Source: Calliopsis andreniformis
Taxonomy: Eukaryota > Arthropoda > Insecta > Hymenoptera > Andrenidae
NCBI RefSeq assembly: GCF_051401765.1
Contig: NW_027480432.1
Span: 13,286,501-13,350,500, forward strand
Direction of reading: 5' to 3'
DNA: 64,000 bases
The position numbers and the translations under genes are program-made. Below are positions 33,999 through 44,639 of this stretch, piece by piece. The notes below the pieces were generated by a model. That model was not told the origin of the DNA and did not search any database. It saw only the letters and a program-made list of their open reading frames with translations. Numbering within the stretch: the first letter of the stretch is position 1; every line of letters begins with the position of its first letter.

Positions 33999-34363
33999 GA
34001 AGGTCAAACTCGGGTTTTTAAATGGGATTATATATTCTTTATCTGATCAGTTGATAGTGCATTCCAAGACGAATTCCGTAACCATTAATGTATATACCTT
34101 TTTTCAAATAGTTTTTAGGAAATTGCGCATAAAAGTATACTCATTTTCAGTAGAAGAAAATCTGCCGAGACCAGGAAGCACCGGAGGTGGTCTCGACTTT
34201 CTCTCTCTTTCTACTGAAAATGAGTAAACTTTTAAGCGCAATATCTTAAAAATTGTTTGGAGAAAAGTATATACAGTAATGGTTACGGAACTCGTCTTGA
34301 AACACGCTATCAACTGATCAGATAAAGAATATATAATCCCATTTAAAAAACCGAACTTGACCT
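33999..34363. mobile_element. Palindromic MITE, ~365 bp
   Basis: AAGGTCAAACTCGGGTTTTT on the left mirrors AAAACCGAACTTGACCTT on the right. CTTTATCTGATCAGTTGATAG mirrors CTATCAACTGATCAGATAAAG. TACTCATTTTCAGTAGAA mirrors its complement near 34215. The centre is itself a hairpin (CGAGACCA.../...TGGTCTCG). Confidence 0.75.
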
Positions 34364-35634
34364 TCGTGATTATAATAGTTTTTAATCTAGTTTAATTACA
34401 TTAACGTTTTAATATCAGTAAGTTACATTCATGTGTACATATCGGAGGTCAAAGGCGAAGAGGAATCGAAGTCAGGATTGAAGTTGAGAATTTTGACTAC
34501 TGACTCCACAACCCTGGGCGAGCGGTTCAAACAGCACTCCTCTGGATGGCTTTTCTCTTCCTCAGGTGTAATGTTGATTCTCCAGTTCCAACTTCCTGAC
34601 TTCTTATGTTCTCGTGATGTTAAGGAGAGCAACGAGACATCCGTTGCCAATCGGAGAATTCTGTATGCCTTTCTCAGTGGTTGATTCTGTGACTCATGTG
34701 GCAGTGATATGATTATTGCGATCACAGTTTTTAACTAGGTGTTATTTTGAACTAAATATACGTTTGTTTAGTTAATACATTGTCAAAATTACTCGACAGA
34801 AGCTTGTCCTGGGTATCGCGATCGACAACCGCCGCTCTGTTCTCACTATTTCGTTTGTTGTATGTCCTAAAGTATCCAAACAGTGGGAACCTGTGCACTT
34901 GAATTCGACACCCGAGAACGATAGGGCCATAAAGGACAAGGATAGGAATAGTGTTTAAGAAGTGGAAAGAATCAAATTCCTTATTTGCTATCGGACTTTC
35001 ACGCAAATAATATCAATCGATTTCTTGTGTTCCCTCGATTAAAATGATGCCAAACACGAAATGATTCAAATTATATTATTTATAACAAAGATACGTAAAA
35101 TTTGAAATGCAGAAGGGAAGGTCTTACTCGTTCTTTTGTTTGAACCATTAGCCCACTCCCTACTCGTTCTTTTCTTCCATCCCAACTTCTCTTGCACTTA
35201 CCTAACAACTGAATGGCTCGGGTGGTGACAGTAACGTACTCCCGTCTATACGCAGAAAGAGAGAGCTAGCGAGAGCCGAAGTTCGAAGGGGTCCAGGCCT
35301 CGGGCAATAGGAGCAATTCTGACCCAGCGTGTTCAGCACGCGACGACACACTACAGTCACCTTCCCTTCCCATTCGCTCCTCTGTCAAGTCATGACTCTG
35401 TCCGAAACGTGGCCGAAGCTCGCTCACTTTTGAACATTCACGCATACGCAGGCGTTCCTGCACAAATAGTCACGCTTGAAGGGTCCACGCTTCATTCCAT
35501 ATCCTTAAGACACTTGGATATACTGAATCTAAGATTGTCTTCATGACACCATTTTTCCTAGTTCACAAGATTAATCCGTAAGAGAATAGTAACATGTTTA
35601 TTTACATTAGTGCAAAATATTGCAAAATAGTGCA
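34364..35634. other. Mixed stretch, dispersed repeat inside
   Basis: About 34429-34725 is GC-richer and open on both strands (83 and 98 residues) but has no motif. About 34890-35090 is a dispersed repeat (next entry). About 35150-35470 is GC-rich with a small GCGTG/CACGC hairpin and no recognised exon. Confidence 0.35.
34890..35090 (+). repeat. Dispersed repeat, relatives at 56785 and 42125
   Basis: ACAAGGATAGGAATAGTGTT, CGATTTCTTGTGTTC and TTAAAATGATGCCAAACAC occur in the same order in the reverse complement of 56785-57045. The last part (GATTAAAATGAT...CAAATTATATTA) also recurs at about 42125-42175. Type of element not determined. Confidence 0.5.
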
Positions 35635-36236
35635 AAAATACACGTATAAAGAAGATGTGAAATCAAGTACATTGAAAAGTAGTTTAAAACTTTTTAAGCT
35701 TTTTATATATAAAAATATGTTCAAATCATATCTTCATGATATTGTTGTAACATCAATCGTTATGTTTACTATGCAATTTACTCATATCGCGAATATTTTA
35801 GAGTGAAGTTTACATAGATGTAACATTTAGAAATTTCTTTAGTTGTCCGCCACCTGGCAGTTAGATACTTAACGTTGCCAGGCAAAGGCAAGGTGTCGAT
35901 GAATGGTCCTAATTATTCAAAGATCCAAAATCATGAAAGTATTTTCATATTGTCAAAGTTTCAAATTGACAAATTATCTGATAACTTTTAGAGACAAGGT
36001 ACAGGTGTCAGTGAATGATCTTAGAATACCTTGCCTGGCCACGCCAAGTATTTAACTTCCAAGCGGTGGATATTGCAGTAAATCTCTAGATGTTACACCT
36101 ATATAAACACGCTAAAATATTCGTGATATAAGTAGATTGCATAGTAAATATAGCGATTGATGAAGACGTGATTTTAACATATTAATCTTTGCATACAGGA
36201 TGAGTCACCTAATGCTTGTACCGTAAGGGCCTAGAG

Positions 36237-37825
36237 TAGTCACGTGACTTTACGAGATTTCTTGGTCGGTATCTGTCGTTACAGTTTTCTTTACAGAAAT
36301 AATATTATCCACAGACATGTGGCTGCCTAATGAATGCGAGATGGAGCCACACTGTAATTCTCCCTCCACTATACACACTACTGCACGAGCCGAATGTACA
36401 TGAATTCGGCCCTTCGGATCACTTCGGATAGCTTCGGAAAGACAAAAGAGAAGGCAAATGTCAAATCTTACTCTCGCGTTTCTAAAATGCTATTATGGTT
36501 TGGTCCAAGTCACTTGCAAGCGGCATTGAGCGGCACGAGTCACTCACGAAATATTTCGAGTGTAAACTCTGATTTAATCTGCAAAAGTAAATCAGTTTAA
36601 TAAAAATTACATTTCGAATTTATATAACTTGAATGTAAAAGATGATATACTGACAAGTTTTACACTTTCTACGTTCTTGATACCTGCCTTTAAAAACAAT
36701 TAAAACAAGTTCATGATGATTTTTTATTAATTTACTTACAAACAATAAGAGTAAACGAATTTTACTTATCTCTTTGCATATGTGGCGAATTATTTTCAAA
36801 TCGTTTTCCCTTCAGGCCTGGGTTAGGTCTGGGTTAGGTTTGAGTATATACAAAATAAGAGGAGACGTTGCTGAAAATACTTTAATTTAATATATTTCTT
36901 TTCTAACTAGTTATAATAATTAATAATTAAATTTTTGTCTCTGTTCCCCCCTCTTTCCCCGCGACCTGGACCACGGTTGCCGCCGCGACCCCGACTGCAG
37001 CTTCTCTCGTACTTCCATTTACGGCCTTTCTTTTTAAAATCCCAGAACTGTAATATGAAAAATAGACACACGTTATTCACGAAGTTTACTTGGTTCTTGA
37101 ACAAGAAATGAATAGATAAATTACTTAGCGCTCTAGCATAAGATCGCCTACGATCTACGTACCTTTTGTCGTCATGCCTCCTCTAAATCTTGCACCGACT
37201 CTGGCATCGGCGTCGGATCTACCCCAGACCTAACCCAGACCAAACCGGAAGAAAAAATGAATTGGAAATAATTCGCCACATATACAAAGAGATAACTAAA
37301 ATTCGTTTACTCTTATTGTTTGTAAGTAAATTAATAGAAAATCATCATGATCTTGTTTTAATTGTTTTTAAAGGCTCGTATCAAGAACGTAGAAAGTGTA
37401 AAACTTGTCAGTATATCATCTTTTACATTCAAGTTATATAAATTCGAAAAGTAATTTTTATTAAACTGATTTACTTTTGCAGATCAAATCAAAGTTTACG
37501 CTCGAAATATTTCGCGAGTGACTCGTGCCGCTCAATGCCGCTTGCAGGTGACTTTGGACCAAACCATAATAGCATTTTAGAAACGCGAGAGTAAGATTTG
37601 ATATTTGCCTTCTCTTTTGTCTTTCCGAAGTTATCCGAAGTGATCCGAAGGGCCGAATTCATGTACATTCGGCTCGTGCAGTAGTGTGTATAGTGGAGGG
37701 AGAATTACAGTGTGGCTCCATCTCGCATTCATTAGGCAGCCACATGTCTGTGGATAATATTATTTCTGTAAAGAAAACTGTAACGGCAGATACCGACCAA
37801 GAAATCTCGTAAAGTCACGTGACTA
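36237..37825. mobile_element. 1.6-kb palindrome with ~600-bp arms
   Basis: Starts TAGTCACGTGACTTTACGAG and ends with the reverse complement. The arms (about 36237-36830 and 37210-37825) stay paired along their entire length with scattered mismatches and small indels, for example CATGTACATTCGGCTCGTGC against GCACGAGCCGAATGTACATG. The divergence shows this is an old inverted duplication and not a simple assembly fold-over. The unpaired centre (about 36836-37205) is GC-rich and includes exon-like sequence. A transcript across it would be a very long double-stranded hairpin. Confidence 0.85.
36907..37047 (-). CDS. RGG-rich exon candidate in palindrome loop
   Basis: On the minus strand a TTTTTCATATTACAG acceptor precedes 46 codons ending in TAG. 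The peptide starts with FWDFKKKGRKWKYERS and goes on to an Arg/Gly-rich stretch (GRGGN, GPGRGERGG), typical of RNA-binding tails. A consensus donor, AAAAG|GTACGT at 37162/37163, lies 115 bp upstream. The only open upstream frame there (ending MTTK) joins out of phase with the RGG frame, so either another exon is used or the gene is decayed. The family was not recognised. Confidence 0.3.
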   Translation of the reverse strand, partial: FWDFKKKGRKWKYERSCSRGRGGNRGPGRGERGGNRDKNLIINYYN

Positions 37826-38035
37826 CCCTCGGCACTTAAATATCTTTGTTGTTTTTAAGGGGGCAGACTCCTTGTGTTTTGAGCTGTGTGCGTGCGCTCA
37901 CACAAGCAAAGAAAGTCATACAAGTATACGCGATGAGCGAGAGAGACCAACGGTTTCGCAAATTACGCTTTACGTCTCGATACTTGCATAAATGAATTTT
38001 TCGCGGCTACAGAACCCACGAGTAGACTTCACTAC

Positions 38036-38216
38036 AGGGTGCTCTGGTCCGTTTAAACTCCAATAAACACTATACGTTGAGAAAACTGTAAAATTACAAA
38101 TTGTAAGCATGAAACAGACGCTGTTGTAAACTAGCAAGATGGCTGCCGAAGTGACATTTTCGCAAATATCTCACGATTTAATGGTTTTTTCACTCATAGC
38201 ACACCAGAGCACCCTT
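38036..38216. mobile_element. MITE, ~180 bp, AGGGTGCTCTGG tips
   Basis: AGGGTGCTCTGG at the left and CCAGAGCACCCT at the right. The interior shows no frame. Nested inside the TTAA element. Confidence 0.65.
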
Positions 38217-38609
38217 CCTTGAATTAGCACAATATCGTGGAAATGCGATTTTCCTCAATTTAACACTTCTTGAAGGCGTAAAGCGTAATTTTCGTTGTGC
38301 ACCCGTTTTGACACAAAAATAGTTCAACGATTTGCCGTTAGAAGCGTTAATGGTATATCTCAATCAATTTGGTCATATTACCATCAGCATCGATAAAAAT
38401 ACAGATCAGTCGGTAAATGTAATCTAGAATTTGACAGCTGAATGGCGTATTCATCGAATACACGAATACAGACGCAAGAAAGGCTTAGTTGCCAAAACGT
38501 ATTGAAAGTTTCGTCACGCTGTTGCCACATATATGTATGTACATATTACAATTCTGCCCATCAGGAAAACTTGAACGAATCCAACTCCAGCCGAGATTTT
38601 GATTCTTAC

Positions 38610-39490
38610 TAATAAGGGAACATCGCGAGGTGAAAGTCTCCGATTTTGATGAAACTTTGTAGGATTGTAGAATAGCCGAAAATATTCGACACGTATTTTT
38701 TTTTATTGCTTCTAATTCATCTAAAGGGTGTGAAAACCACCCCCAAAGTTGGGGGTGGAAAACATATTTCGTTTAATATCTCCAAAACTAGTGCGTATAG
38801 CAAAATGATATAAATGGGGCGATTGTGTATTTTTAAACGACGAATCCACCTATGTAAATAGTTTTTAAAAATATTAATTTATTTAAAAAATATATTAAAA
38901 TATAGTATATTGTCGTTGTTTTCACTGACAACATGCTGATCGATCGTTTTGCAAATTTGTATGCAAATACTATGAACCAAAACACAAAACACGGCTAAAA
39001 TAGAATTTTGAATTTTTACGTTATAAACAAAATAATAACATTCCTAGTTAAACTGCATTTTGTGCGAAATTGGTCCCTGAAACGAGTGGTTTTACGAAAA
39101 ATATATACCCCTATAATGTTTTTGTCATTATATTATGATACATGTTTATTGTTCACTAAATGTATAAATTATAACATTGCTAATGAATACTCGCAACGTC
39201 TTGCACTTGTTGCAAACAGTACGAGAGGTTCAGTGTGAGTGACTCTTGATCGATGAAAATGTAGCAAGTAAAGGTGATTTACAAATCATTATTCTTCAAT
39301 AAACATTCAATTAATCCACTAATTTTACACGAAAATATCTTAGTTGAGTGAATTAGGCATTCACTCATAATCTGTAGGTGCCCGGTTCGAATCTCGTGGT
39401 AGCTTTTAATTTTTTTTGTTTTCAATTTTTATTTTAAATAATTCTAATTTTTGTATACCTTTTCACAGATTACAATTATACCACTCATAA
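38610..39490 (+). repeat. Dispersed repeat with tRNA-like segment
   Basis: Shares long blocks with 54230-55060 (reverse) and 52500-52880 (forward): CTAATGAATACTCGCA, TACGAGAGGTTCAGTGT, TCCGATTTTGATGAAACTTT-like, AACCAAAACACAAAA and TTTTCACAGATTA. Near 39365-39400 it contains CTCATAATCTGTAGGTGCC and GGTTCGAATC. The 76-residue frame at 39008-39238 and its relative at 54455-54667 (minus) share words such as LRFVRNW/LHFVRNWSLKRV, so the unit may once have coded for protein. Confidence 0.6.
39335..39405 (+). pseudogene. tRNA-Met-like relic (anticodon CAT)
   Basis: CTCATAATCTGTAGG resembles the anticodon loop and 3' stem of elongator tRNA-Met, and GGTTCGAATC is a good B box. The acceptor, D and T stems do not fold cleanly, so it is not a working tRNA. 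The sister repeat at about 54230-54265 (minus) has CTCATAATTTGGAGG and GGGTTCGAAT. It suggests a tRNA-derived (SINE-like) piece within the dispersed repeat. Confidence 0.4.
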
Positions 39491-39639
39491 AATTTTTATT
39501 TTTAAGTAAAAAAAAATTAAAATAATTTCGTTTGTTTATTTCTTAAAAAGTATGAATGAATGATTGAATGAATAGCATGAATTTAATGAATTATTTATTC
39601 TATATATATAAGTTTTAGGATTTCACATATTAGTATATA

Positions 39640-39851
39640 TATATGCCCATAATTATGAAAGTGGTCTAAATTGTATATTTCTTATTTTGGGATATTTAAA
39701 GGATTACATTTAAATAAATTAGAAAATATTTTTATATTACGTAACATTATAATTAGTGTTGATTAATGAACATTTATTATAAATGTGAAATTTTGTGTGA
39801 ATCTCATACGAAAATGTTGTTTCTTAGACCACTTTCATAATTTTGGGCACA
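39640..39851. mobile_element. MITE, ~210 bp
   Basis: TGCCCATAATTATGAAAGTG at the left and CACTTTCATAATTTTGGGCA at the right, with ATAT flanks consistent with TA targeting. No coding content. Confidence 0.75.
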
Positions 39852-41102
39852 TATGTATTGTTTCATTCGTGATACTCTTTCTTTGTCGCTCGCACCGTCC
39901 TTTTCTATATTCGTATGAAGCAAAATATCGGCTCAAGGCGTATTTAGTAGAGATTTACTGATGCATAAAATTGTAATTGATGTGGCAACAGCGTGACAGA
40001 ACTTTCCTACGATGCGATTTGGCAATTATACCTTCGCACTTCTCATTTGTAATTCAACAGGATAACGCTAGATGCCACATTATCAAATGTCGCATGTATA
40101 AATTATATGTTTTCACTAATGCCCGTTTTTTCGCAACAGCGCTTCGATCGATTCGGAGTAGGCCCCGAAGGAGTCTGCCCCCTTAAAGATACGTCAAATG
40201 TCTTAAGTACGAAGTTGAATGGTGCAATGGAGCTCATGCAATACCAAAAAAATTGATGTTCTTTTGTCATTTCTTTTAGAGATATCAAGGTCACCACCTA
40301 TAATGATAGTTCCCTTCATTAGGAATTCGACGACTACCATTATTCAAGGTTATTCAAGATCACAGAGAAAGAAAACGTATAAACATGTCTTCATTAGTCG
40401 CGGGATTCTTGCGTGTACGCTTTCTCACATCTACACTGCCAGTACTTCTAAACAATTTGTAGGTATTAATAAAAGTCTGCCTAGAAGGAGTGTTTCGATC
40501 AGGGTAGTAGACATTTTGCTTTTACATTCACAGTAAACTGTTATTGTATTGTACTTTTTAATCACTGAATAAGACATAGTTGAATCGTATTTGGATACAC
40601 ACTGACCGTAAATCAATCGCACCGTAATCAGCTGGAGGATATTTGAAAATATTCAATAACATTGAATATGACCTTAATATGTTCTCAAGTCTTACTCGTG
40701 ATAAACGTATTTTGCTTTCATATTTTTAATCTTGTACGTTTTCTCTGTCCGTGATCTTGAATAACCTTAAATAATTATAGTCACTGAATTCCTAATGAAA
40801 GGGACTATTAATGTAGCTGTTTAAAAATGGTTGGTTCCATTTAAAAAAATGGGGCGGACCTTGATATCTTTAAAAAAAATTACAAAAAAACAAAAATTCT
40901 TTTGCTAGTGTATGAGCTCCATTGAACCATTCAATTTTCTCCTTGAAACATTTGACGTATTTTAAAAACCGACAAAGACATTTGAGGTGTAAACGTTAGG
41001 TGATTCATCCTGTATATAAAAGACTTAAAAAATTTTAAACCAAGTTTAAATATACTTGTAGCTCACTCTGATTTCACACCTTTTTTTTATAAGTGTATTT
41101 TT

Positions 41103-42794
41103 AGGTTACTGTTGTGATGTTTTCATTTTCGATTATTTTCATGTACTAGGCGTAATTTTACTTTTTCGAAGTCTTTTTTTATTCGTACATCGTAATACTC
41201 ATAATATAGGAGTAACAAGACACAATTTCTGTACCGCAGGAAAGATACTTGACGTAGGAGATTTGTTACAAATAAGCTAAAGTATACGAAAGATAATAAA
41301 TTTACAAGTTTCTTGATGTAACAGCTCAACCTACAAAGCAACAAATTGGGTAACCTATCCTTCTATCCTTCGCAATTTGAGAATATGGTTCTTCATCATC
41401 TCATTCCTATGCTAGTGGGTCATTAAATTATCAATTCATCATATTGCCATGTCCAAATGTTTAATAATCATGCACAGTAACCCTTGTGCACTGTTTAACC
41501 AATTATTATTATATTCATATTCTTTGGATGGCATGGAGCAAACGCTTCAAATTAAACCAAATAAATACTTTACAGACATTTTAAAGCTAAAAATTTTGTG
41601 CGCTGGCGATGCAAATATTTATTATTAAGATAGAATCGATGCATTCGCGCTTAGTTAGGTTACAGAATTGATAGTTTCAGAATAGGCTATAACCAACGTT
41701 TAAGAAATATCTAGAACAGAAACAAGACGTCTGTAAATCCACTTCTGGCCGATACGTGCGCCTGATTTGAGGTTTTCAGTTAAATTGCACACCCTGTAGA
41801 TAGTTTCGGTGAGAGCCTCTCGCTAGATCAACCTCACCCTAGCACTCGTGGTGCGAATGTATAATATTCTCGCGATAAATGTGAAAAATGCTATATGTTA
41901 AATGTGAAAGATTTATCCTCATCACTAGGGTAATTGACTTTGGTACCAGTGAAGCGGTTAATACGGCGGCGGTAGTGGCAGCACAAAGGTCCGACCATCG
42001 AACTGTATAAATAAAGTCTGGGAGCGACTATCCGTGTGAGACAATACTAATGCAACGGCAAAAATTGTTTATTTTTGATTCTTCTTGTACGCAACTTTTT
42101 TTAACATATTCCTGATATTTTTCTGATTAAAATGATATCAAATATGATATAATTTGAATTATATTACTGTTAACAAATTGGGAACACAAAAGTTATTAAT
42201 GAAGTTCAGAATAATATTGTCTGCAACGTATGTAATGTGACGTAGAAATCGTGTCTCCTATACGAAAATGTAGGACATGTGTAAACAGGAAATGTAAACA
42301 GGACATTTGTAGCTTTCTCGCCGACAATCGTGTCGTGAGTTTGTGAAATGCGACACAAACAGAGAGTTTAATCTTAATAGACATCTGCTGTTGAAACATC
42401 TGTAGTGATGCCTTCGATGTGCGTAGAGAAAATTTTGGATTAATTGCAACGTCGAGTTGACCCTCAGGTTCTTGAGGAGGCCATGCAATAAAGTGTTGCT
42501 GACTTCCAGTTTTTCTCTGTGCTATGTCATACTTCCTCTCGAGAAATTGAAGGTCCCAATATGTACATACCAGGCAGAGAAACTTTCGGCAAAACGTTAA
42601 CAATAAGAATTGTTCTTGTTAAACGACGAATGGAATCGTTCTTGTACGAGCATCGTTTCTGTAAAAGCTATAGACCATTCCAAATAAAAACTACGTAATT
42701 GTTTCGAATAATGTCCTCACCGATTTTTTTGCGTCTTTGCTATATCGTCTGTTTTGGTGTATAAATTATACGTTCATGACGGACTCGATGTATA
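41103..42794. other. Mostly unannotated stretch
   Basis: A short dispersed-repeat match lies at about 42125-42175, and a GC-richer patch at about 41800-42040. No TIR pair or RNA gene was seen. The frame at 42196-42603 is listed separately. Confidence 0.35.
42196..42603 (-). CDS. Unidentified 135-residue ORF
   Basis: The minus-strand frame is open for 135 residues and its first half (with RKYDIAQRKTGSQQHF and a Pro/Glu-rich WPPQEPEGQL) reads like protein. The second half is Cys/His-rich but matches no finger spacing I know. No neighbours give a context. It may be an exon, a TE fragment or chance. Confidence 0.2.
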   Translation of the reverse strand: MLTFCRKFLCLVCTYWDLQFLERKYDIAQRKTGSQQHFIAWPPQEPEGQLDVAINPKFSLRTSKASLQMFQQQMSIKIKLSVCVAFHKLTTRLSARKLQMSCLHFLFTHVLHFRIGDTISTSHYIRCRQYYSELH

Positions 42795-43533
42795 CAGGGT
42801 GTCCCACGCAAGGTGGCGGAGCCGTTAAGGGGAGATTCCTGGGGTGATCCTAAACAACCTTTTTCTTTGCAAAAATATCCTCTGAAGCTTTGTTAACGAG
42901 TTATTAACAAAAAACATCGACCAATCAGAGAACGCGGATAGCGAGCGCTTGGCCGATCAGTAACGGTGCACAAACTACGCGTAGTGTTTGCTCTCACTGT
43001 GCTCGAATCTTGTACAAGAAACTCGAGATCTCTACTTTATTGCCCAATTTCTCTGAAACTATTAGATGGAAAATTACGAAAGAAATCAGGCACATGTTAG
43101 TTATCGCGACACATATTATAGAATTTTTCCAGATTCTTAAATTAATTGACCCAGTTGTACAAAATAAAAAACGAAGAAAAAGAATTTAAAAATGCCGATA
43201 TAGTAAAGTAATTCCATAGTAAAAAAAAATAAAAAGCAATGTTTTCGTAGTTCCTGCGGGTTGTACGTTATTTTACCGTGTATTAAAATATTAAAAACTG
43301 TACAAGAATACTTATTTCATAATGAATGAACGAAAATTGAACGTATTAGTTGCTGTAATCGGCAAACAGTTCGGAAATATTGATTTTTATTCTTTTAATT
43401 ATGACGGACCAAACCAAAAAATGTTTAAATAAATTGAGATTAATAATATGACTCTAGTAATATGAATAGTTACTATCGGTAAAACTAACCCATTCGGAGA
43501 GGAATTCACCTGCTGCTTGAACACTTGCTTCAT
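42795..43533 (+). mobile_element. One-armed copy of the foldback element
   Basis: Begins CAGGGTGTCCCACGCAAGGT next to TA and follows the left arm of 9027-11398 through ATGACTCTAGTAATATGA... and GAGGAATTCACCTGCTGCTT. It then stops abruptly at about 43533, where the Tigger-type terminal piece begins. It lacks an internal block relative to the first copy (for example around 43210 and 43455). Confidence 0.75.
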
Positions 43534-43830
43534 TTAAAAAAAACGAATTGTTTATAAAAATTCAATTTTACCTCCGTTTCTTCAATATTTTTTTAAAGCT
43601 ATCTTATAGGTCTTAAGAAACACTAAAACTTTTGTATGCAACACTTTTTTATAGCGCTTATACTTTGTGAGCTATAAGCGTCAAAATGAAAAGGGCGACT
43701 TGGATTAAAGGGGTAGTTTCTTCCTTAAAGGTGCGTATGGGCAGCTACTTTGTACAGCAAAATTCTTAGGTAGGACCATAGAATAATTGTACAAAGTTTC
43801 ATTAAAATCGGCGATTAACACTCACCGAAC
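43534..43830 (-). mobile_element. Tigger-type terminal piece (solo TIR/MITE)
   Basis: Matches the right TIR of the 390-3851 element (GATTAAAGGGGTAGTTTC, GGGCAGCTACTTTGTACAG, AAATCGGCGATTAACACT) and continues inward with CGAATTGTTTATAAAAATTC, which links it to the left TIR. No opposite end is present. Confidence 0.7.
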
Positions 43831-44639
43831 TTGTTAGTTATGGACCTTTCTTTATTATGTTACTTGTTAGTTATGGACCTTTACAGGTCCTTGCTTATTT
43901 CCTATTTTTGTCTGGCGTCTGTCGCCTTTCCTTCTCAGCGGGGCCACCTAACGTTATTTCAATGGCAATTGACAAGGGTGTTAAATTCTATTGGCAATTT
44001 AGGAAGACTCGTGTCGCACAGAAAAAATGGCGGACAACTCGATTTCATTTAACTGAAACTCGAAACAGGTTAAACAATGTCTTAAACTACCTCTGAACTT
44101 CTTGCTGGTCCATATAATATTAAATCGGTACCAGAATTCCTTACATTGATAAACGAATACGAAAAAGGTAATCAATTTAACATGGGGTGTCTTATAGATG
44201 AAGGAATCTGCTTTATCGAGTCACTGAGAAAGATGCACTTGCTCCTAAGAGTAGAAAGAGAGATCGGATTGGGTACATAATCTGACAACGTTGCCTGAAA
44301 TACGCATCTAGTGTTGGGTCCCTGCTGGGTAATGTGCCGGTCAGTGTTATCATCTGTTAGTCGCGCCATTCCCCTTACCTTTCCATCCCTTGCTTAGCTG
44401 TCTGCAGAGCCTGCCCCACTCTTCCCATTGACGTTGAGGCGTACCGCGTGGGGAATGCTAGCGGGTGTTCTGAAAGAACCGTATACTTATGCTAGTTGAT
44501 TTGTTTGGAAAGGTAAGCTATCAGATGTTGTTCACTACGAAATTTAACTGACACGCTGTTGTAATGAAATAAATTCAGACGTGTGGTGTTAAATAAATAC
44601 AAAAGGAACACAAACTAAGGTTTAAAAACTGTATTTCCT
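43831..44639. other. Short open frames, unassigned
   Basis: Two overlapping plus frames (43831-44096) begin in a short direct repeat (TTGTTAGTTATGGACCTTT twice). A further plus frame without ATG is open from 44086 to 44280 and reads like protein (EFLTLINEYEKGNQF, then CLIDEG). None is recognised. Confidence 0.25.

Larger units (their letters stand above)
37859..40182. mobile_element. Element with TTAA target duplication
   Basis: Tip GGGGGCAGACTCCTT on the left and its complement AAGGAGTCTGCCCCC on the right are immediately flanked by TTAA on both sides (37855-37858, 40183-40186). TTAA duplications are typical of piggyBac and Kolobok; the G-run tip does not match piggyBac's CCY start, so Kolobok-like is preferred but unproven. 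Inner blocks such as CACGCTGTTGCCACAT (about 38515) and ATGTGGCAACAGCGTGAC (39980) are also mirrored. No transposase was found. It hosts further repeats at 38036, about 38610 and 39640. Confidence 0.7.
36196..41012. mobile_element. Second-level element, TA flanked, itself nested
   Basis: Tips CAGGATGAGTCACCTAA (left) and TTAGGTGATTCATCCTG (right) are flanked by TA. Inner arm sequence on the right (AAATGTCTTTGTCGGTTTTTAA in reverse) continues on the left only at about 37839-37858 and then after 40182, showing two insertions at 36237-37825 and 37859-40182. The paired arms include AATGGAGCTCATGCA (40228) and TGTATGAGCTCCATT (40911). Without the insertions it is about 0.9 kb. The 40219-40536 frames are shadows. 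Confidence 0.7.
35635..41102. mobile_element. Outermost palindromic element of a nest
   Basis: The left arm (35635-about 35900) and inner right arm (about 36000-36190) mirror each other, for example ACTATGCAATTTAC and TAACATTTAGAAATTT. The remaining outer right arm is found only after 41012: GACTTAAAAAATTTTAAAC and TCTGATTTCACACC mirror AGTTTAAAACTTTTTAAGC and GTGAAATCA at 35660-35705. Removing 36196-41012 therefore restores a continuous palindrome of roughly 0.65 kb. Confidence 0.65.

Noticed and set aside
39335..39405. Functional tRNA-Met gene
   Set aside because: The B box and anticodon-like loop are there, but the acceptor, D and T stems do not pair, so it is only a relic.
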